Part shown: positions 12,201 to 22,660 of the stretch, one piece after another
How positions within the stretch are numbered: position 1 is the stretch's first letter
How the letters are laid out: each line of letters starts with the position of its first letter
Assembly: GCA_963662175.1 (NCBI GenBank)
Contig: OY759221.1
Span: 27,763,027 to 27,827,026, forward strand
Source of the DNA: Aradus depressus
Taxonomy: Eukaryota; Arthropoda; Insecta; Hemiptera; Aradidae
Reading direction: 5' to 3'
DNA length: 64,000 nucleotides
Program-made: the position numbers and the translations under genes
Notes under the pieces: generated by a model
The model's database searches: none
Seen by the model: the letters and a program-made list of their open reading frames with translations, nothing else
What the model was told of the DNA's origin: nothing

Positions 12201-15200
12201 GAATTTCGAATTTGTGAACTTGAGGCTACTGGTGCCCTCGGCTATGTTACGTTCCCGATAAAACAAATTTGCGGGCGCAGGTATTGTCAAACATAAAAAT
12301 CAAAAGTCAACCAAATCCATCGAGCGGATATCAAATTTAAGAGCTTAGAAAGACGATTTTAAAAATATATGAATTGTATAGGTTTGTTTCTAAAATAATG
12401 AAAATATAATTAAGGTACTACCTTAATATAACATTTACAAATATTTGTCAATAGCATAATAAAATAAAGAAAATACAATAATAAAATAAAGAGAATATTA
12501 TAAGAAATTGAAAAAAAATAATAATAATAAACTGAAGTCTGAGGCTTATAGCAGAATAAATAGTATGTGTAAAAATAAGGACTATATGACTGAATATAAA
12601 AGTACAAGAAGAAAAATAATAATACGTACATACTCTTTATAATAATAATAAAAAATGTATGTTTCTTCTTGATCTTAACTTAATTGTTATATAGCCCCTA
12701 TCTTATATATACTACGTATTCTACTATAAAACCCTTTCTTTATTTTTTCAATTCCTTATTATTATATTCTCTTCATTTTATTATTGTATTATCTTTATTT
12801 TATTATATTATTGACAACTCAAATATTTGTAAATGTTATGTTAAGGACTTCCCTGCTATATACTTCCCAAGCAAGAATTAATCAATTAAGTTTCCACTCT
12901 CGTTTCGTAAACAATCGGTCGTTTGGGCTAAAAATCGATAATTGACTTACATAGGGGCTTCTGAAGCAAACGAAATTTTGTGTCGATACATTCATTTCAT
13001 CGCGCCTTCCCTGCAGTCGATTCCAGGTTTGTATGTATCGTCACATTCACTCCATCGGGAGTTATCGTATTCACCGAGAGAATTGTTGGAAAACATGAAA
13101 TACCGTTTAAAACTCAACACATAAATTCTAACCGATTAAAAAACTTCCCCTATACTTCGTATAGCTGGGGAAGTAAAAAAAAAAAAAAAAAAAAAATGAA
13201 AATGACCTTGTGTAAGTGGGGCTGCCTCCACAGTCTGCTCTTCTTCAGGCTCCTGTTCTACACCTTCTTCTTGGATCTCCTCATGGGCTTCTCTCTCGTT
13301 CTCCAGAGGTGCTTGCACTGCCTCAGCCGTCTAAACAATATAATATATTGTATCAAATTAAATCATATATATGTGTCAGTAAGTTCCATTTTGTAACCTT
13401 ATTTGAACTTACTACCCTTTCATAATCCTATAAGTGTGGATTGAGATCCATATCCATCATAGTCACCAAATCCTGCCCCTCTCATTCTTTGACGGATACT
13501 TCTTTCATACAAAAATGTTATTTCTGTGGTTCTACATCAAAATACTTCTACAATTTTGAGAAAGTAAAAACTGCTGAAACAGTTCAATCCAGGATAAAAT
13601 GGACTTTAGGAACTCCACGCTTGGATTCGGGTTTTTGAGTGTTGCAGGCTCGTGAAGAGGGGAATAAACATAAAAAATTTGTCGATGAACTACTGGCAAT
13701 GTACTTCCCCAAAAAGAATTAATCAATTAACTTTTCGCTCCACTTCCAAAACCAGTCAACCTGCTAATGTAATCAAAGTAGCCTTAAGGCGGCCATACAC
13801 GCTCCGGTTTTTCGACCTGTGCAGGCGACCGGAGAAGATATCGAAAAAGATATGTTTACTTGCATCAGAGTTGCGCAAATAAGCTGCGCAGTGAGACAAG
13901 GTTTTGCCAGGTTGCAAAAGTACAGGTTTCTTTACATTTCCACTTCTTTGTTTACATTAGTTCAACAGAAAATGTCTAAGCTTGTCAAAAAAAATTATGG
14001 AGGAGTTTATTGAGACATATAAGAGTGAACCCAGTTCATGGAAAATAAAAAATAAGGTGTACCACCATTTCGTTCATTCTCAAATAATTTCGATAATCCT
14101 TTGGTTCAAATTTCAATTCATTTAGCATATAACTAAATGTTGGTCTTTTTACCAACCAATTTTCGCTCCATTTTTGACGGTTCTTTCGATGGGTCTTCTG
14201 TTTTGTTTTCATCACAAAAAGGGCTGCAAGAGCTATCACATGGCTCTCCGATGACATGATTTGAACTGAAACCTGCACACTGTGTGTGAGCTCACGCCTG
14301 TACAGGCAAACCGGAGCGTGTATGGCCGCCTTTACATACAAATCCTCATAGTAAATTTAGTGTCGATAAATTAATTACAACGACAGTTATGTCCCCTTCC
14401 CTTCGGCTGATTTCGCTTAGCAATAACAGGTATCGTCCTCACGGGGTTTTGACTTTAAATATGAAATGTTACTACATTCATTACATCGGCAGCTAATAGT
14501 TTTTGTGTCCTCTTTCCTTTTTTGACCGATTTGGCTTGAAATCAATAGGTCTTTTAAGTAAAGAGGAACAGGAAGCGAAGGATAAAACATTTAAGAAATA
14601 TAGAGAATGTTCTTCCCGAAAGTCGTCTAAAGAAGAAACCAATAGGGATATTTTAAATTCTCTGCTAATGTAGTGAGATCCACTGATTTCACCCATGCAA
14701 ACGTCCAAAAACCTCAAAAATAATCCAATAATAATAATAATAAATGCTCGAAGACAACTAATTTAGAGAATAGATATTTAATTTAGAGTTGGTATGAACC
14801 TACATAAGAAAGTGATGTCAGGAGAGGTACTTATGATGTAAAGTTTATAAATTGTTATGAGTTCTTGGGTTATATTTTAATAAAAAATTGAAAATAAATG
14901 CTTCTAACCTTTATTTATTTTTGTTTCCTATAACATTCGTAATTATAAAAAAGAAAAAACAACATTATTTCTGCCAATTGTAAATGCTATGACCTCAGTG
15001 TGTGTCACCTGCAAAACTGGCAAGGTACCTGCTTCAGCTTTAGCCTGGACGGTACCTCATCCCTGCCAAGTACCTATGATATACAAGTGCCACTGTAAAT
15101 ATAAGAAAGAAACAAACCTAGTCAACCATTTATACATTGCAGCTTCATTGAGAAGTGTATTTTTTCTGTGCAGAGTATGAAAAAAAAACATACTCACTGA

Positions 15201-18200
15201 GTGATTTACTAGACCTTCGCTCTACCATGAGGTGTATTTAATACAACACTAGATGAGTTGAAAGCGAAAGTACATTACGATTAATCATCTGACTGACTTC
15301 GCCTTTCTATTAAGAAAAAACTATACAATTTTCAAAAATTAATGTCTATTTCACAAAACATATGGGAAGTACTTTCTGTAAGAAACGGCTAGCATCATCA
15401 GCAATATTTTGTGAAATAGACAGGACTCAGCTGAAAATTTATATGTGATGTCCGTCCGCATGGGTTTTTGGATGTGCGTATACAATTTTGTGTCCATGCA
15501 ATCATTACTTTGGCAGTTATTGGTCTTCTTTGTAACAAGACCCCTTCCCTTTGGTCAATTTGGCTGAGAATCAATAGATGTTCTCCTTATGGGGTTATGG
15601 ATATACATATAAAATTTCGTGTCGATATATCCATTCTTTCGATTATATAACTTCCTCCATAATTCTTACAGCTGGGGAAGTAAAAAACCATAAAGAGCGA
15701 ATAATATAATAACTAAATAGTAGCGAAGCCAGACAAAATTCATCTAATGGTAGAATGTTGTGTCATGGATTTTACGCAAAATTATTTATTTTTTTGTAAT
15801 GGGCCGGACTTGTGACAAGGATGGATCCTCGACGATGGGTTAAAGTCTGCACGGAGTGGATTCCTAGAGACAGAAGAAGAGGAAAAGGAAGACCAGGACT
15901 GCGGTGGAGGGACGAGATAGTGGAGAGAATAGGGGATGGATGGTGCACAGTGGCCAGCAACAGAGAAAGATGGAACAAATGTGTTACAGTACTATTTAAG
16001 AAATAACCCTCATTTTTACTTTTTACTTTTGTTTTGTTTTACCTTGTTTCATTTTTATTTTATTTTTAATCAAGAAGTAACAGTTTTACTCAAGAAATAA
16101 TTTAATTTAATTTAAGAACAATCGTTAAATTCTTTTCTGATTCCTTCTGTTGAAAGAGCAGTAGACTCAAAACCTCTAAAAGAAGAGGCTTCTGTTCTAA
16201 AAGAATGTCAATAAAGCTATTTTATTTTAATTGTTTAATTAATTTTTGCAAATAGATTCTCATGGCACATCTTGCTTATAAATCATCATCCCACCCGAGG
16301 TTTGAGGAAGTCGAAAAACATTGGTAAGAGTGAAAATACATAAGATTAAGTTAAAACTATCTGTGAATTGTACAACAAGAAGGTTACATACCGGTTTCTG
16401 TTCCTTCTTCTTGGCGCCTCTCTTATGTGGGTTCACGTCATTTCTCTGACTGAAATTAATTAATGAAAACTTATATATAAAATGACACAAAAAAAAAAAA
16501 ACATTGAATAAAACATAGGTTTAACTTTTTGTCAAATTCCACAAAAATAAATACATAAAGTGTACCAGTTTCGGCTTGCGCTATGGTCAGCACAATATTC
16601 AAAGGACTTTTCACTTTGTGCTGTGATGACATAAGCCGAAGCCGGTACACATTATGTATATATTTTTGTGGAATTAATAAAAAGTTAAACTTGCAGAAAT
16701 GTACTCGAACAACAAAAGATATTGAGCAAAAAAAACTTTAAAAAATACTCATACATCGTTAACGTTTCACTTACTAATAATAAAATAAACTAAGGGCCTA
16801 TATATATGGAATGTGTTATATAGTTGCTTTAAATGTTAATTTGAGCGAATTTTTTAATAGTTAGTTATGAATTACCTTTTTAAAATGCAAGTTGTGAAGT
16901 GTTGTCTATTTTGGACTAGAGATATTTTTAATAATTATATAAAGACAGTTTTATGTTATCTTTTGTGTTATCATTTCGAGTTTGGCAAGTTTTCTTTTGG
17001 AATAGAATTAAGCGTGTACAATTGGAAAGTAGTGAATAAAGACACGCGTACACACTTCAGTGTGGATTATTTACTAACGCACAAGTAGACTTAGAAGATG
17101 CAAGTCTTGTGACAATGTTTTTATGAATACGGATTATAATTTTCCCCAGCATTCCTTATTATTTCACTAAATACTTTCTTAAAACAATGTGGACTATCCG
17201 AAATCTGTGTATATCATGAGAACAAAGTTTAAACACTATAACAACTAATTTTCATAAATATTTGATAACTCTATGTATGGGAATCCGTAGATCAAGCCTA
17301 CCAAAAAATACTTTTTATAAATTTGAATAATTTATCCCATTTATTTATAAATATAATAAATTATATTATTATATTATATCGATTTTCTCATTTATTTTTT
17401 TGCCTTCTCAAAAAATAGCAATTACAAACTAACTATTCCAAGTTAACTATTCCTTATATATAATATATTTATTATGCCAACGTATATATTTAAACATCTA
17501 GTCAAAACTGTAAAATAAAAAATAAATGGCAGAAGTGATCCTGGATAATATATTACATATGAATTCAGTTCTTTACACACACAAAAAGTAAAACACATTA
17601 ATTTATAAAAATGGCTAGACCCCAAAACTAACTGTAATTTAGTTAATTCAATTTTTTTTTTTAAATAACAACAACGTAATATAAGAGTGAGAATGAGTTT
17701 ATAGTTATGTTTCTTAAAACTTCTATTAAAACTTACACAGTTCTTCGTCTTCGCTTCCGAGCCATATTTCAAACTTTAAAACGAATTACCAACAACTGAT
17801 TTCAGAAAGCTAATGCACTCGGCCATACCGGATTCAACATGTCTTAGTGTAATCCTTTGTTTATTTTTCTGTCATAATACAGTATTAAGTTAAAAAAAAA
17901 AATAGGTCACCAAAAAAATAGTATATTAAATTAAATGTAACGAGGACGAAGATTAATTTTTAATCAAAGATCAATAACGAACATAACCCGTTATTCGAAG
18001 GGCAAATGATGAACTCTGAAGTACTATTCATTTAACAATTGGTAGGGTTAGTTATTAACGAATTATTTTCACTAATAATAAATACAATTATTAAATATAA
18101 TCTCAACTATTAAATAATGAATAATTATTGCAAATATATTCAAACGTACCTTTGTTCAAAAATATCAATTAGCCTTTCATCTAAAATATTTTCTTCAGGC

Positions 18201-18858
18201 TCCCATGTACTGTGTCTGAAATAATTTCAAAAATATAAAGTTAAAAACATGTTCATAAAACATTGATTACTGCATCAAAATTCGGCCTATATTCTATTTT
18301 CTAATAAGAACAATAACTATAACTTACTTTTGGCTCCATCCTTTCCATTTCACAAAATATTCAACACGTCCCTGTACAAAATAATCAACACATAAGACAA
18401 ATATCTTTAAGAATGATTTTAGATTCACATTAAGATACACAAATATTCTATTAGTATCATAGTGATAACAAGAACTTAACCCTAAATGCAAATTAAAAAA
18501 TAAATAAATACGACTATTTAAACTTCTAGCAACGTTAAAATAACTTATTGGTGAATTGAATTATTACTTTTTTGCAATTTAAATTCGAATTCAATTATGG
18601 CTGAAATAGCTAGGAACAATCTGTTTACAATATAGGTTATGTTTACATCAAGTTAGTCAATAGTTTCTGTAATAACTTTGAAGCATCTATTTGATTTAAC
18701 AAAACTAATAGAAATACAAAATGACAATTATTTAAATTATTTGATTGAATAATAATATAATTTGAGAAATTCAGTTAACATAACGAACTTACCCTTCTCA
18801 GCCTCTTTTTCATGATACGTTCAGCTGCATACACTCTGTCCCCCATTTCTAATTCCAT
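9246..18858 (-). CDS. Pc: Polycomb-like chromodomain protein (CBX/Pc family), exons 1-7
   Basis: Reader of H3K27me3 in PRC1-type silencing, by family. Exons (minus, high to low): 18858-18793, 18371-18328, 18215-18150, 16449-16392, 13330-13207, 11849-11479, 9548-9246; all have AG/GT borders and joining phases (344 codons). The start is the only ATG fitting the family N-terminus: MELEMGDRVYAAERI. The chromodomain spans residues 7-59, with aromatic-cage residues Y10, W31 and W34, then STWEPEENILD. Exon 4 gives PHKRGAKKKEQK, the basic AT-hook-like stretch after Pc chromodomains. Exon 5 is acidic. Exon 6 holds KRKAEVLSKESGKIGV within Glu-rich and Pro/His-rich sequence. Exon 7 is Ser/Pro-rich (SKSPRR, SIKSPSR). 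I found no C-terminal Pc box (VTDVT-type) in any downstream frame. Exon 7 ends in phase 0 and can splice to 6608. The exon 5 donor (AAG/GTCATT) is weak and 28 bp from a MITE. Confidence 0.88.
9746..10620 (+). mobile_element. pogo/Tigger-like transposon remnant
   Basis: The left end ACAGTCAACTCTCGATAAGT (9746) is a typical pogo/Tigger terminus. It is followed by repeated TAAGTCGAA motifs and by four 31-bp tandem units. Then comes the C-terminal tail of a Tigger-type transposase: DWELVSSAVSANIDFIAF in frame, then, after frameshifts, an acidic DEDEAEVTEK stretch and QLFTNLNKVSKMF. Most of the transposase, including the CENP-B DNA-binding and DDE regions, is deleted. A decayed inverted TAAGTCGGAC near 10577-10600 may be the right end; the exact right boundary is unclear. 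Confidence 0.7.
9916..10049. repeat. 31-bp tandem array (4 units plus a 10-bp partial)
   Basis: Units at 9916-9946, 9947-9977, 9978-10008 and 10009-10039, then a partial to 10049. Each begins GAGTCGAACTC and ends GTCAGCACCTCTCC. One base differs in the third unit (CTCATGAG for CTCTTGAG). The opening phrase is the same TCGAAC motif that recurs in the pogo terminus, so the array seems to have grown inside the transposon. Confidence 0.95.
10621..11478. other. Intron sequence, no recognisable feature
   Basis: AT-rich; several short open frames without motifs. Confidence 0.35.
11938..12240 (-). repeat. SINE-1 copy, nearly full length
   Basis: Tail TTGGTTGGTTATTGTGACTC through ACAGGCTCGGGA to the decayed tRNA-like head GAGGCTACTGGTGCCCTCG. 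It sits in the intron directly after exon 6 of the Polycomb-like gene as read on the plus strand. Confidence 0.88.
12241..12857. other. Low-complexity AT-rich intron
   Basis: Rich in AATAATAAT/TTATTATT. Around 12421-12660 and 12684-12850 are imperfect inverted relatives (ACATTTACAAATATTTG near 12430 versus CAAATATTTGTAAATGT near 12820), which suggests a decayed fold-back element spanning about 12410-12845. Confidence 0.45.
12858..13178 (-). mobile_element. ACTTCCC-ended MITE copy
   Basis: Bounded by TACTTCCCAAGCAAGAAT at the left and GTATAGCTGGGGAAGTA at the right, so short inverted termini. The interior repeats a phrase of the type ATTTTGTGTCGATACATTCAT, which recurs in every family member. 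Its right end lies next to a 22-T run (minus strand) that abuts the donor of Polycomb exon 5. Confidence 0.75.
13698..13745 (-). repeat. ACTTCCC MITE terminal fragment
   Basis: Starts TACTTCCCCAAAAAGAATTA and continues ATCAATTAACTTT as in the 12858 copy, then is cut off near the Harbinger element. Confidence 0.6.
13787..14331 (-). mobile_element. PIF/Harbinger element remnant (545 bp) with TTA target duplication
   Basis: Perfect 24-bp inverted termini beginning AGGCGGCCATACACGCTCCG at both ends, with TTA immediately outside each end (13784-13786 and 14332-14334), the usual 3-bp Harbinger duplication. The inversion continues imperfectly (CCTGTGCAGGCG / CCTGTACAGGCG). The interior encodes an N-terminal Harbinger transposase fragment, so this is an internally deleted derivative. 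Confidence 0.92.
14036..14257 (-). pseudogene. Harbinger transposase N-terminal fragment
   Basis: From the ATG at 14257 the minus frame reads MSSESHVIALAALF, then RQKWSENWLVKRPTFSYMLN, then ELKFEPKDYRNYLRMNE. The W-x-W-L-x-R then L-x(n)-YRNYLRM pattern is the conserved region before the DDE domain in HARBI1-type nucleases. It runs out at RMNEMVV and no catalytic residues follow; the rest has been deleted. Confidence 0.78.
14335..14500 (-). repeat. ACTTCCC MITE fragment (interior)
   Basis: Contains the family phrases GTGTCGATAAATTAATTACAA, CCCTTCCCTTCGGCTGATTT and ACTACATTCATTACATCGGC. Ends are not visible. Confidence 0.5.
14501..15338. other. Intron sequence, no recognisable feature
   Basis: AT-rich; no motif-bearing frame. 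Confidence 0.3.
15339..15422 (-). ncRNA. Fold-back with hammerhead-like core (degenerate)
   Basis: The arms TGTCTATTTCACAAAA and TTTTGTGAAATAGACA are inverted around 15365-15400. On the minus strand the loop contains CTGATGA, TGCTAGC, and then GAAAGTACTTCCCATATG. CTGATGA and GAAA plus self-complementary AGTACT are hammerhead elements, and GAAAGTACT-CCCAT recurs in the better copy at 51716. The segment between them does not form a clean stem II, so activity is unlikely. Confidence 0.45.
15440..15682 (-). mobile_element. ACTTCCC-ended MITE copy, truncated
   Basis: Ends in TACAGCTGGGGAAGTA (15668-15682). The interior shows two family units (ATTTTGTGTCCATGCAATCA; AATTTCGTGTCGATATATCC) and CCCCTTCCCTTTGGTCAATT. 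Confidence 0.65.
15795..16010 (+). pseudogene. RTE-like LINE 3' fragment
   Basis: Frame from about 15812: GRPGLRWRDEI, then ASNRERWN, the C-terminal tail found after the reverse transcriptase in RTE-type LINEs and related to GRPRLRWLEDD in the 1354-2055 fragment. It ends in K-K-stop at 16006 and is followed by a (TTTTAC)n-like tail. 5' truncated. Confidence 0.6.
16519..16690. mobile_element. Fold-back element with hammerhead-like motifs on both arms
   Basis: The left arm GTTTAACTTTTTGTCAAATT pairs with the right arm ending AATTAATAAAAAGTTAAAC, and the inversion continues through the centre (CAGCACAA / TTGTGCTG), making a ~172-bp imperfect palindrome. Each arm, read outward, has CTGAN and CGAA followed by a short CTGGTA or GCCGGTA segment, resembling the hammerhead-containing arms elsewhere in the window. 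Both cores are degenerate. It lies in a Polycomb intron. Confidence 0.6.
16691..18149. other. Intron sequence with a possible fold-back arm
   Basis: At 17340-17430 the phrase TTTTTTTGCCTTCTCAAAAAATAGCAATTAC matches in pieces the arm of the fold-back element at 40483-41862. Otherwise AT-rich without features. Confidence 0.35.
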
Positions 18859-19230
18859 AATCTGAATAGAAACGTGGAGGAAAACAAAAACTAACCGTTT
18901 CTTGTTGTTAAACCAATGTGCTAAGTATTGTTACCCATTGAACGATGTTTCTGAAGATCTGCTAAAGGTTACCCGACCAAACTACGTGTGCGACTAGAAC
19001 GGAATGCCATCTTTGATCTGTCCTCAAATCGGCGTACTGACATTGTCCCCCCTCCCACTCCTGGATCCCCCCCCCCCCCTCCCCACCTTGCCGTTAGGGG
19101 GTTGAACATCTGCTTTTTTCTGTTGGGATGAGGAACTTCTGAGAAAACTTCAACCAACCAAGAAAAAGTCTGAAAAAAAAAATTATTAAATGCGGTAAAA
19201 ATCTTTTCCGAAATCATGTGGGTAGGTGAT
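18859..19230 (-). promoter_or_regulatory. Likely 5' region of the Polycomb-like gene
   Basis: This stretch lies directly upstream of the start codon at 18858. It contains a locally GC-richer part (18970-19110) with poly-C tracts (for example 19066-19080). No TATA box or defined start site can be pointed to; the assignment rests on position. Confidence 0.3.
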
Positions 19231-20700
19231 ATTTAATTTTTATTGGGAGATATTTAATATATTATGATGTAGTCAGGCTATAATTTCAAATTGTATTATG
19301 TACAATATGCTACAAGACGAAATACATAGACTACTATACTAGAACTAATCAGAGGCAACCAGAAATCGTTTTCGGGAATTCAACTCCAATTTTTTACTTT
19401 CTCATCCTTCAGGCAAGGAAATTATTGAAATCGTCAACATTTTGTCTTCGTTTTATGTTGCATAGGCCCTGTTTGATGTCTACGAAAATTCAAGAATCTT
19501 CATATTGTTTATACGTCCGTTCGTATATGCATAACGCTAAACATTGAAGCAAATTAATCTCTGGAACTTTTGTTTAAATTTGTAGGATATGTGCAGTCTG
19601 GAGTTCCATCAATCCTAATATAATTTCAAATTTGTCGGACCACAGAAAAGCAGGATTTTTTTTTACATCCATACATATGCCGTTCGCGCAATTGCTCCCG
19701 AACTATAAATAAAGTTCGCAAGAAAACCATTCTTGTAAAAAGACAATGTTTTAAACCAACAAAATCGGAATTTGAAAAAAATATATGATATCATAATCAT
19801 GACTAGTGGGAAAATATTTATATTTTTCTAAGACCCATTCACGGATAATGGAATAACGGAGAAAAGAGAGTTTACTATAGTAGATTTTAGACAGTAGAAA
19901 CTGGATGATATGAATATAGGAACAAAAAGATGGGGTATATCATATACATCTTTTATATTCACTTGCATCTCATTTCAAATGTATCTTATTGTAGTTATGA
20001 TAAGCCGATTGCATCAATTTTTTTTTTTTTTTTCTTTGAATCTTTTACACTAAAATAAATTCCAAAGAACTAAATCTCTAGGTAGCGAAAAAAGTGTTAC
20101 AGTAATATAACGAAGAAGGAAGGACCTGATTAAGACTAACTGCATAATGATAATTTTCAAATTGCCAAATAAACCTGAAGACCGAATGTAGAAAGCTCTT
20201 CCTTTTTGCCCAATTAGGGAGTACAAACGATTAACAAAATTAACAATGTTTGCAATGCAACAAAATGTTCTAACTGCAGTTGTTTGCATGAATCACTTAT
20301 CAAAAAGGTGCTCGATTTTTGATTTCAAAGTATGTACATTGTGTTTTCATTTTTGTGAGTATAGTTTTTTTAATATTTTTTGTTTCATATTTGTAATTCT
20401 TTTTCCAATTTCTGCTACAGTAGATATTCATTCTATTTACTATATATTTATTTTTATTAATAAAATGTATGTAAACGGATCTGCTGATTTTGTAGTATCC
20501 CTAAAAACAAATAGATATCTTATCCAATTTTCAATGGGCCTGCAATATGAGTTATTCAGTAAATATCTGAGAGAAATGTGGTCAGATCACGAATATTATT
20601 TTAGAATGTATTCAATGAAAACCGTAAAAAGTGAAAATAATCGCCCCCCCCCCCAAAAAAAAAAAAATACGAACGAGTAAGTTCAACTAGTTGTGAGAGA
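19231..20700. other. Intergenic, no recognisable gene
   Basis: AT-rich with T- and C-runs. The open frame at 20246-20680 (plus) is hydrophobic by base composition and lacks any motif. Confidence 0.3.
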
Positions 20701-20724
20701 AGTTTCTCTGCCATGAGGCGGATA

Positions 20725-20780
20725 AAAACGTGACTTAGAAGCACAATGCTTCAGAAACGTTCTCATGTGTCACACACTCA
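20725..20780 (+). ncRNA. Degenerate hammerhead-like motif
   Basis: ACGTGA, then CTTAGAAG, a hairpin AGCACAATGCTT, GAAACGTTC and TCATGTGT. ACGTGA and TCATGT can pair as a 6-bp stem I. GAA-ACGT is the short self-complementary stem III seen at 41265. The CTGANGA box has decayed to CTTAGA, so it is probably inactive. Confidence 0.4.
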
Positions 20781-21475
20781 TCTGCAAATAGAGAAAAAAT
20801 AAAATTTCAGCATAAAAACGTGTTGGACTGATCAGCTGGGAAAAAAAAAAAAAAATTAAGGCTTATTTAATTGACTACTGCTTATTGTATAAGACTGAAT
20901 GACTAGACTGATGACAATTTTAATTGTTGATTATTTTGTTAAATCATACTAATATCTTGTGTATGGTATTTGATTGTTAATTATTAAGTTTAATTAAATT
21001 TAAACTAAAAATATGATTGTGAAATGTAAACTATTGTTTTATTATCCCCGTCGTATTGACCAGCTGCTACACCAGTGGCAGGTACTGCTGATGGTCTAGT
21101 ACAGGCTCGTCCAATCGAGAATGTCCTTCGGACTGATCCTCAAACCCCCCTCCCTCTTCAACCTTATGTTTGCAATGGAAGAAAGGAGCAACAAACAAAG
21201 TACAACAACCACGCTAGAGCTAACAAACATCGATCCAGAATAGAAAAGGGTAAAACAGGTCCTGAACATGTCTGCATAAATCTTAATATTCTCCCTAAAC
21301 AAGTTACCAATATTTTTGGAAGAAACTAATTATTATTGAATATCTTCGAAACCAAACTTTTTATGCTTATAGTGAATTTTTGAAGACTAAAGTAACGTGT
21401 GTTTTTAATATATAATTGTTGTTAATATAAAGTATATTATATATCCCCCCCCCCCCCCCCCCCCAGCTATATAAG
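20781..21475. other. Intergenic, unassigned
   Basis: 21060-21330 is less AT-rich and open on the plus strand but has no motif I recognise; perhaps a LINE piece. A run of 18 C lies at 21446-21463. Confidence 0.3.
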
Positions 21476-21840
21476 GGAAGTTATGTAATCTATCAAAAAT
21501 TTGATGCGCAGTTTGTAAATAAATTTCATGTTTTCCGATTCCAAATATGGACAAAACAATAATTGTTACATAATTATTATGTTTGTGTTTGTTAACACGA
21601 TAACTTCCAGTAGAATGATTGTATCGAAATTAAATTTTATACGTAAATTCAAAACTCTCAAACGACACCTATTGTTTTTCAGCCAAATCGGTCAAAGGGA
21701 AGGGAAAGATTAAGGGAGAGGCCTAACTGCCGTTGTAATGAATGTATCGATATGAAATTTCATAACCCAATGGGGACATAACCTGTCAAATTTAACCGAT
21801 ATCGGCCTTAGGGAAGGAGGGTGTTTCATATATTTTGCTC
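21476..21840 (+). mobile_element. ACTTCCC-family MITE copy
   Basis: Begins with GCTATATAAGGGAAGTTAT, a diverged terminus. It contains the family phrases TTCATGTTTTCCGATTCC, CAGCCAAATCGGTCAAAGGG and TAATGAATGTATCGATATGA. The right end is decayed. Confidence 0.6.
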
Positions 21841-21920
21841 CTGTGAGGCATAAGGAAGGCAAGCGTAATAGTCATGAAATATCGTCGAAATAAGGTTTAT
21901 CTAGGAGGTGAAAAATTTGC

Positions 21921-22122
21921 GTACCCCGAGCCTGTACGATGTCAGGTCAGATACTCGTTCAAGACCCCTTCCCTCGGTTAATAAAAATTTAGGTAGACAA
22001 CATTTAATACTCCCATAGCAGAATCGGACTCCTGTCCACCAGAGTGATGAACGAGCGCTCTCGTAGTAGGCGATATGATCTTGTAGTTAAAGCCCGGTCA
22101 TGTGTCATAATAATTAACTATT
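21921..22122 (+). repeat. SINE-1 copy, tail half
   Basis: GAGCCTGTACGATGTCAGG through CACCAGAGTGATGAACGAGC to CATGTGTCATAA. The tRNA-like head is absent. Confidence 0.82.
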
Positions 22123-22180
22123 AATATCAGAAATTATATATTCATTTATCTTCTATTATGATATCCTATTTTTTTTTTTA

Positions 22181-22520
22181 GGGCGCCAGTAGCTCGGTGA
22201 TATGCGTGCTTGCTTACTGAGCTCAAGTCCACGGGTTCGAAACCCTGCCGAGGCCTATACTTTATTTTATCTGGGTGGTAAAATAAAATTTAGCACGCCG
22301 TCCTTCCAATGGGACGTTAAGCAATGGTCCTGAGGCTGTACTATGTCAGGTACTCGTTAAAGACCTCTACCCTAGATGAATAAAAATTTAGGATAGGCAT
22401 AATTTAGGACTCCCAGAGTATAGTCGGGCTCATGTCTACCAGAGTTACGAAAGCGCGCTCTGTTAGTAGGCGTTATGACCTCGTAGTTAAAGCCCGGGCA
22501 TGAGTCATAACTAACTAACT
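22181..22520 (+). mobile_element. SINE-1, full-length tRNA-derived copy
   Basis: The head GGGCGCCAGTAGCTCGGTGA carries an A-box-like segment, and GGGTTCGAAACCC is a B box, so the element derives from a tRNA. The body follows (GGGACGTTAAGC, GTCAGGTACTCGTTAAAGAC, CGGGCTCATG). The tail CATGAGTCATAA ends in CTAACTAACT. Confidence 0.92.
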
Positions 22521-22554
22521 CTTCTGTTATTTATTTTTTTAATCATTATTATGA

Positions 22555-22660
22555 GGGCGCTGGTAGCTCAGTGGTATGCGTGCTTGTCTTCTGAGCTCGA
22601 GACCGCGGGTTCGAAACCCTGCCGAGGCCTATAGTTTATTTTAACTGGGTGGTATAATCC
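22555..22660 (+). repeat. SINE-1 fragment, head only
   Basis: Intact tRNA-like head with GGTAGCTCAGTGGTATGCG and GGGTTCGAAACCC, stopping after CTGGGTGGTATAA, 34 bp beyond the neighbouring full copy. Confidence 0.85.

Noticed and set aside
22181..22255. tRNA gene candidates at the SINE heads (also 22555, 46609, 53142 and 32918)
   Set aside because: A and B boxes are present, but each head is fused to a conserved SINE body and acceptor-stem pairing is not kept; these are SINE promoters.
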